Positions 35,801-39,732 of a stretch of DNA of 39,732 nt are shown piece by piece. The translations under genes were made by a program, and so were the position numbers. The notes under the pieces are model-generated. The model was given only the letters and a program-made list of their open reading frames with translations. It searched no databases and was not told where the DNA came from. Origin of the DNA: Methanobrevibacter sp. (lineage in GTDB: Archaea > Methanobacteriota > Methanobacteria > Methanobacteriales > Methanobacteriaceae); contig JAFRFD010000002.1 in NCBI GenBank assembly GCA_017434525.1, forward strand, positions 1-39,732, written 5' to 3'. Every line of letters starts with the position of its first letter. Positions within the stretch are counted from its first letter, which is position 1.

Positions 35801-36250
35801 TTAAATCTCCAAAATTTTTATCGAATCAGTTGGGCATTCATCAATACATAGCTGACACCCACAACATTGTATGGAGTCTGCATGCGCTTTTAATGATTCT
35901 AACTTAATAGCTTTCATCGAACATGCATTTACACATAAGCCGCAACCAATACAAGAATCTTCTACATTTACTTCGAAATTCCTTTCTTGGCAAATATTCA
36001 CAATTTTCCGACTCTGTTCCGGTTCATCAAATATAGCCTCAGTCATTTTCAAGAAATCTCTAGGAGAAAGTTCTGTGATAGTTCTTGCAACATCAATTGA
36101 GTTCCAAGAAAGGTTACTACCATTCAAATAGTGTGAAATGGTAGATCTATCAACTCCTAACTCGTTAGCAATTGCTTGGTGACTTTCACCAGCATCCTTC
36201 AACTTGACCGCAGCCAAATATTTCAAACCAGATGCAATATGTTTCGGCAT
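35801..36250 (-). CDS. fwdH: Helix-turn-helix/ferredoxin fusion, first gene of the fwd operon (FwdH-like)
   Basis: Residues 1-50 form a DNA-binding-type domain with the helix-turn-helix SHQAIANELGVDRSTISHYL, followed by a helical linker (SPRDFLKMTEAIFDEPEQSR). Residues 90-149 are a ferredoxin with CIGCGLCVNACS and CCGCQLCIDECP. FwdH is the expected first gene in Methanothermobacter, but the DNA-binding part suggests it also, or instead, acts as an iron-sulfur-dependent regulator. The start at ATG 36250 follows GGTGGT; ATG 36262 would extend it by 4 residues. A palindrome overlaps the expected transcription start just upstream. Confidence 0.85.
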   Translation of the reverse strand: MPKHIASGLKYLAAVKLKDAGESHQAIANELGVDRSTISHYLNGSNLSWNSIDVARTITELSPRDFLKMTEAIFDEPEQSRKIVNICQERNFEVNVEDSCIGCGLCVNACSMKAIKLESLKAHADSIQCCGCQLCIDECPTDSIKILEI

Positions 36251-36262
36251 TTGAACCACCAT

Positions 36263-36277
36263 GTGTAATGATTACAC
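36263..36277. promoter_or_regulatory. Palindrome 1 at the fwd transcription start
   Basis: GTGTAATGATTACAC is a perfect 15-bp inverted repeat (7 + 1 + 7). It lies between the minus-strand TATA element at 36287-36296 and the fwdH start codon, over the expected transcription start near 36267, so a protein bound here would repress fwd. It matches palindromes 2 and 3 at 6 of 7 half-site bases (A in place of G). Confidence 0.75.
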
Positions 36278-36286
36278 TTATGTTTT

Positions 36287-36296
36287 CTTATATAAA
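36287..36296 (-). promoter_or_regulatory. fwd operon TATA element
   Basis: The minus strand reads TTTATATAAG, the best TATA match upstream of fwdH, about 40 bp before the start codon. It implies a very short leader that includes palindrome 1. Confidence 0.65.
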
Positions 36297-36339
36297 TATA
36301 TTTGCCTACTAGAATTAAGTCACAATCCTTATATACTAC

Positions 36340-36356
36340 TGTGTAGTTACTACACA
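36340..36356. promoter_or_regulatory. Palindrome 2 in the fwd-mobB spacer
   Basis: TGTGTAGTTACTACACA is a perfect 17-bp inverted repeat (8 + 1 + 8). It lies about 45 bp upstream of the fwd TATA element and directly after a plus-strand TTATATAC (36329-36336). Confidence 0.75.
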
Positions 36357-36585
36357 AATTTTTTTTTAAAAATTAATTAAATTTACCAAAAATAAAAAAT
36401 TCTTAACATAGATATTTCAATAAAGTTTTAAGGATTAATTAGTCAATATAATTTAATTTAAAATGTTAATTACACCTTGATTAGTGAAAAATTGAAAAAA
36501 GTCATAAAATTTTGTATTACTTTTATTATTGAAAATTATTACAAAAATGGCAAAAATCGATAAAAATATTTTGGGGTACCTAAAA
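36357..36585. other. AT-rich spacer between palindromes 2 and 3
   Basis: This 229-bp stretch has no frame with a ribosome site and no RNA family that I recognise. A lone half-site-like ATTACAC occurs at about 36466-36472. Confidence 0.5.
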
Positions 36586-36602
36586 TGTGTAGTAACTACA
36601 CA
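36586..36602. promoter_or_regulatory. Palindrome 3 upstream of mobB-moaA
   Basis: TGTGTAGTAACTACACA is a perfect 17-bp inverted repeat, differing from palindrome 2 only at the central base. It ends 16 bp before the plus-strand TATA element TTTATAAT (36618-36625) of mobB, a place where bound protein could either activate or hinder TFB/TBP binding. Confidence 0.75.
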
Positions 36603-36617
36603 TCAAATATTTAGAAA

Positions 36618-36625
36618 TTTATAAT
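36618..36625 (+). promoter_or_regulatory. mobB-moaA TATA element
   Basis: TTTATAAT lies about 44 bp before the ATG at 36662. Transcription would start near 36645, just before the AATGGAG ribosome site. Confidence 0.5.
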
Positions 36626-36661
36626 TAATACTAATTATATAATATTAATGGAGATTATAAA

Positions 36662-37699
36662 ATGAAAATAGTATCTATCGTTGGAAGAAAAAATACCGGG
36701 AAAACTTCACTAACCGTGAAGGTTATTGAAGAACTTTCAAAAAGAGGGTATAATGTAGCATCCATTAAGCATTCACACCATACAATGGAAATGGATAAAG
36801 AGAATACCGACACCTGGAAACATAAACAGGCCGGATCTAATGTCGTGGTAGGTATCGGTTCAACAACATTCTTTAACGTGAGAAAGGAAATGGATTTGAA
36901 TAGATTGCTATTTTTAATAAAATATATGGATGATATTGACTTTGTAGTAATCGAAGGATTCAAAAAATACAACTATCCAAAAATAATCACCTCACCTGAT
37001 GTCAGGGACGATTACACCATAAAGGAAGTTGATTCCTTCACAATTGACCAAAAAGGCGTTGAGGAGTTAGTTGACCTTATAGAAGAAAGAGGCCATGACA
37101 TCGTGGACACATTGTTTGCAAATAATTGCGGATTCAATAATGGAGAAGTTATCGCGTCTGAAATTCGTGCCGGAAACTTAACCGTGAACGATTTGGATAA
37201 GATTCACAGTTATATGTCAATAGATGACCATGTCGTCGGCCTGAACAGGTTTGTAAGCGACTATCTAAAACAGACAGTATTGGGAGTCATCAGCACTCTG
37301 AATCTTGACGACTATGATGTTGATGAGATTAAAAAAATCGAATTGCTTATACCTGAGAAGTCACAGATGAAAAAAAGTGAGGGAAAGACAACAGTTTTAA
37401 TCAATGACAAACCCCTCAAAATCAATCGGTTTACAAACGACATTATCACAAACTCCATAAAAGCTATGGTAAACTCACTTAAAACTGAAGACAATCTGAA
37501 AACAATAGATATTGAAATTTCAGACATTAAAGACAATAAGGTTGTTGATTCGGAAATCACCCTTAAAACAAACAATCATCCAGTGGAGATTAATGAATTC
37601 AGTTGTGGAATCTTAAAAGAAACAATTTTTGCAATAATAAGCTCCGTGAAAATTGATGACGAAATTAATAATCTAAAAATAAAAGTGGAAGAACGATAA
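36662..37699 (+). CDS. mobB: MobB-type GTPase with C-terminal triple-repeat extension
   Basis: Residues 1-150 are MobB: Walker [12 protein letters not shown] at 7-17, SIKHSHH at 34-40, then [16 protein letters not shown]. MobB binds GTP and assists formation of the molybdopterin guanine dinucleotide. The rest is unusual: three degenerate repeats of about 42 residues at 187-230, 247-287 and 303-343 ([20 protein letters not shown] / [20 protein letters not shown] / [20 protein letters not shown]). Typical MobB proteins of about 170 aa lack this part. GGAG precedes the ATG. moaA starts one base after the stop codon, so the pair is an operon. Confidence 0.85.
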   Translation: MKIVSIVGRKNTGKTSLTVKVIEELSKRGYNVASIKHSHHTMEMDKENTDTWKHKQAGSNVVVGIGSTTFFNVRKEMDLNRLLFLIKYMDDIDFVVIEGFKKYNYPKIITSPDVRDDYTIKEVDSFTIDQKGVEELVDLIEERGHDIVDTLFANNCGFNNGEVIASEIRAGNLTVNDLDKIHSYMSIDDHVVGLNRFVSDYLKQTVLGVISTLNLDDYDVDEIKKIELLIPEKSQMKKSEGKTTVLINDKPLKINRFTNDIITNSIKAMVNSLKTEDNLKTIDIEISDIKDNKVVDSEITLKTNNHPVEINEFSCGILKETIFAIISSVKIDDEINNLKIKVEER

Positions 37700-37700
37700 T

Positions 37701-38630
37701 ATGCTAGAGGACGTAATTAAAGACAAATATGAAAGGCCAATTCTTTCACTGAGAATAACAATAACAAACAGATGCAATGAAAACTGTATCTATTGCCACC
37801 ATGATGGAATGGTATCCTCAAAAGATGAAATGACTCCAGACGAATTATATAAAATCTGCAAAATAGCTAAAAAGATTGGAGTCAGAAAAATCAGACTTTC
37901 AGGAGGAGATCCGTTAGTCAGAAAAGATATTGTTGAGATAGTTGAAAAGATATCCAGTCTAGATTTTAAGGACATTTCACTGACAACAAATGGCGTGTTA
38001 CTTGAAAAATATGCCCAAGACCTCAAAAATGCTGGTCTTGATAGGGTTAATGTCAGCTTGGACACCCTTAACCGTGACACCTATAAATTTGTAACAAATA
38101 CGGATTATCTCGAAAAGGCAAAGGCCGGAATCCTAAAGGCAGTTGAGGTTGGACTTTATCCTGTTAAAATAAACATGGTGATAATGAAAGACATTAACAC
38201 AAATGAAATAAAAGACATGTTTAACTTCTGCAAGGAGCATGGAATCATACTTCAATTGATTGAACTGATTGAAAGTGAAAATTGCGATGACGATAAGTTC
38301 AGTGCAGAGTATCACTACTCTCTTGATTCTTTTGAAAATAAGTTAGCTGATATAGCTGATAAGGTACGAGAACGTAAGTTTATGCAAGGCCGTAAAAAAT
38401 ATTACATAAAGAGTGGAGAAATCGAGATAGTCAGGCCAGTTGATAACTCTAGCTTTTGCGCAAATTGCTCTAGATTAAGGATAACTCCAGATGGGAAAAT
38501 TAAACCATGCCTACTTAGAAATGATAACCTCGTCGAGTTGATTTCACATGTCCGAAATGGTGAAAGCGAAGAGAAACTAGAAGAAATATTCATAAACGGT
38601 ATCAATAAACGTGAACCGTTTAACACCTAA
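37701..38630 (+). CDS. moaA: GTP 3',8-cyclase MoaA (radical SAM)
   Basis: MoaA catalyses the first step of molybdopterin synthesis from GTP. The 309-aa protein has the radical-SAM cluster [14 protein letters not shown], the SAM-binding [21 protein letters not shown] and NVSLDTLN, and the second MoaA cluster [19 protein letters not shown]. The usual C-terminal GG of bacterial MoaA is not present, as the chain ends NKREPFNT. It is translated right after mobB. T-rich sequence at 38631-38647 may end transcription. Confidence 0.93.
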   Translation: MLEDVIKDKYERPILSLRITITNRCNENCIYCHHDGMVSSKDEMTPDELYKICKIAKKIGVRKIRLSGGDPLVRKDIVEIVEKISSLDFKDISLTTNGVLLEKYAQDLKNAGLDRVNVSLDTLNRDTYKFVTNTDYLEKAKAGILKAVEVGLYPVKINMVIMKDINTNEIKDMFNFCKEHGIILQLIELIESENCDDDKFSAEYHYSLDSFENKLADIADKVRERKFMQGRKKYYIKSGEIEIVRPVDNSSFCANCSRLRITPDGKIKPCLLRNDNLVELISHVRNGESEEKLEEIFINGINKREPFNT

Positions 38631-38681
38631 TTTTTTTATATTTTTTTAATGAATTATATAACACTGTTATGTTAATTGAGA

Positions 38682-38720
38682 TAAAAAAAAGAAAAAATTG
38701 GTATAAGGAAGAATCCTTAT
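38682..38720 (-). terminator. fdhB terminator overlapping its stop codon
   Basis: On the minus strand, ATAAGGA and TCCTTAT (7-bp perfect stem, 4-base loop, 38703-38720) include the fdhB stop codon and are followed by CCAATTTTTTCTTTTTTTT. This is a hairpin plus T-run arrangement. Confidence 0.65.
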
Positions 38721-39732
38721 AACCATTTAGCTTTGGATACGTGATCAGTGAATGGAAGTGGGTCGTCACTACCCATACCTGGGATGTATCCGTAGATTTC
38801 TCTTACTTTGTTGTTTACAGTACTCCATACTTTAGCTACAGGGATTTCACATGGACATACTTCGGAACATTGACCACAGTTAGTACATGCGTCTACCATG
38901 TGCACCATACGTGTTAAGTGGAAGAATGGTGCAGCAGGAGTGTATCCACCAGGTACCCATTCAGGACCTTCAGCTTCAAGACAGCAGTCTTCACAGAAAC
39001 ATAATGGACATGCTTCACGGCAACCGTAACATTTCATACATTTGGAGAATTCATCTTCGTATTGGTAGAATACATCAATGATGTCTCCAGTAGTGCCTGC
39101 GTAGTCTACGTCTTTTTTAGCTTGGGATTCTTTTAACATGAAGTTGTTAATGTTTTCTCTGATTTTGATACCTTTTTCGATTGGTTCAGCGGTTTCAATT
39201 AAACCTGCTTCAATAACTTTGTCTAATACTTCAGCACCAGTTTCGGAGAATACTTCAACAAAAGTAGCTTTTCCTGCTAAAGGACCGATAACTCCCCAGT
39301 TACCTAAAGCTAAGTCAGCGTTGGAAGGGATTTTGAGATTACATCTTTGACAGTTTTCTCTTCTACCCATACCTTGTTCTTCTAATTCATCGATTTTGAA
39401 AGCTTTTTCGCCGTCAGCAGTTTCCATGATAAGTTTACCTTTAGCGATTTCTTCTTTGATAACGTCTTTAGGATCTAAATCGTATACATCTCTAATCATG
39501 TTCATGGTTGGAACAGGTGACATAGTTCCACCACAGTTTACACCGATCATGATGACGTTTTCTTCGATGATTTTTCCTTTTTTCATTAATTCACGGATGG
39601 TCATTGCATCACATGGTTTACATGCGACAGCAAGTTTCATGTATCTTGCACCATCTAAGTATTTGGATACGAATTTAGCAATGTTTAAAGTACCACAGTG
39701 AATGGAACCTGCAGTTTTAATAACGTCAGCAG
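38717..39732 (-). CDS. fdhB: Formate dehydrogenase beta subunit (F420-reducing, FrhB/FdhB family), partial
   Basis: The reading frame stays open through the right edge; the Met at 39640 is internal, because the 30 codons before it ([20 protein letters not shown] and on) continue the protein. About 337 residues are visible of an expected 380-400. The FrhB core ([50 protein letters not shown]) binds FAD and F420. The C-terminus has [20 protein letters not shown] and [16 protein letters not shown] for two clusters, which is typical of FdhB and absent from plain FrhB. The alpha subunit fdhA should lie to the right. Confidence 0.9.
   Translation of the reverse strand, partial: ADVIKTAGSIHCGTLNIAKFVSKYLDGARYMKLAVACKPCDAMTIRELMKKGKIIEENVIMIGVNCGGTMSPVPTMNMIRDVYDLDPKDVIKEEIAKGKLIMETADGEKAFKIDELEEQGMGRRENCQRCNLKIPSNADLALGNWGVIGPLAGKATFVEVFSETGAEVLDKVIEAGLIETAEPIEKGIKIRENINNFMLKESQAKKDVDYAGTTGDIIDVFYQYEDEFSKCMKCYGCREACPLCFCEDCCLEAEGPEWVPGGYTPAAPFFHLTRMVHMVDACTNCGQCSEVCPCEIPVAKVWSTVNNKVREIYGYIPGMGSDDPLPFTDHVSKAKWL

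Noticed and set aside
38658..38670. ATAACACTGTTAT palindrome between moaA and fdhB
   Set aside because: Single short repeat in AT-rich sequence between convergent genes, not matching the fwd palindromes; not enough to call a site.
1..39732. CRISPR arrays, insertion sequences, rRNA genes, prophage genes
   Set aside because: None seen: no regularly spaced repeats, transposase or integrase motifs, or rRNA sequence in the window.

Overview
The window comes from a low-GC methanogenic archaeon of the order Methanobacteriales and looks most like Methanobrevibacter. Evidence: archaeal ribosomal proteins (LX, L31e, L39e, S19e), aIF6, TBP, AglB, FEN1 and RNase P Rpp21; methanogenesis genes (formylmethanofuran dehydrogenase, an F420-linked formate dehydrogenase beta subunit, AksA/AksD); two copies of a Methanobacteriales-type DUF2097 protein; an adhesin-like secreted protein; and very AT-rich spacers. 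The species is not claimed.

Layout. (1) 1-3331, minus strand: an RNA and translation cluster, rnp4 > yhbY-like > rps19e > PDCD5-like > PP-loop protein > rpl39e > rpl31e > eif6 > rplX (cut by the left edge). (2) 3538-4209: two small accessory genes. (3) 4414-13950, minus strand: adenylate-kinase-like protein, DRG-type GTPase, aglB, topA, a 53-aa zinc-ribbon protein, serB fused to a coiled coil, and tbp. (4) 14518-20249, plus strand: a tight operon of a CYTH protein, aksA, aksD, three tandem chorismate-lyase-like (DUF98) paralogues and fen. (5) 20582-22504, minus strand: DUF2119 and ahcY. (6) An intron-containing elongator tRNA-Met, an aldo/keto reductase with ferredoxin tail, then glnA and nrpR. 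Two perfect NrpR-type operators (GGAA-N6-TTCC) lie at the glnA start site. (7) An adhesin-like gene bracketed by two DUF2097 paralogues. (8) 29920-36250, minus strand: fwdH-F-G-D-B-A-C, the tungsten/molybdenum formylmethanofuran dehydrogenase. (9) 36662-38630, plus strand: mobB with a repeat extension, then moaA. (10) fdhB, minus strand, running off the right edge.

The right-hand 10 kb is a molybdopterin neighbourhood. It holds two enzyme systems expected to use the pterin dinucleotide cofactor (Fwd and Fdh) and two genes for making it (moaA, mobB). The 411-bp spacer between the divergent fwd and mobB-moaA units carries three near-identical 15-17 bp palindromes (TGTGTARTNAYTACACA type). The first fwd gene encodes an unusual fusion of a helix-turn-helix domain to a two-cluster ferredoxin. 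Together these suggest an undescribed iron-sulfur-sensing regulator acting through these operators. This is the most interesting candidate system here and is inference from sequence.

Several gene starts were moved from the longest frame to a TTG or ATG that follows a Shine-Dalgarno sequence (rnp4, serB, tbp, aksA, fwdA, fwdH, glnA, fen).
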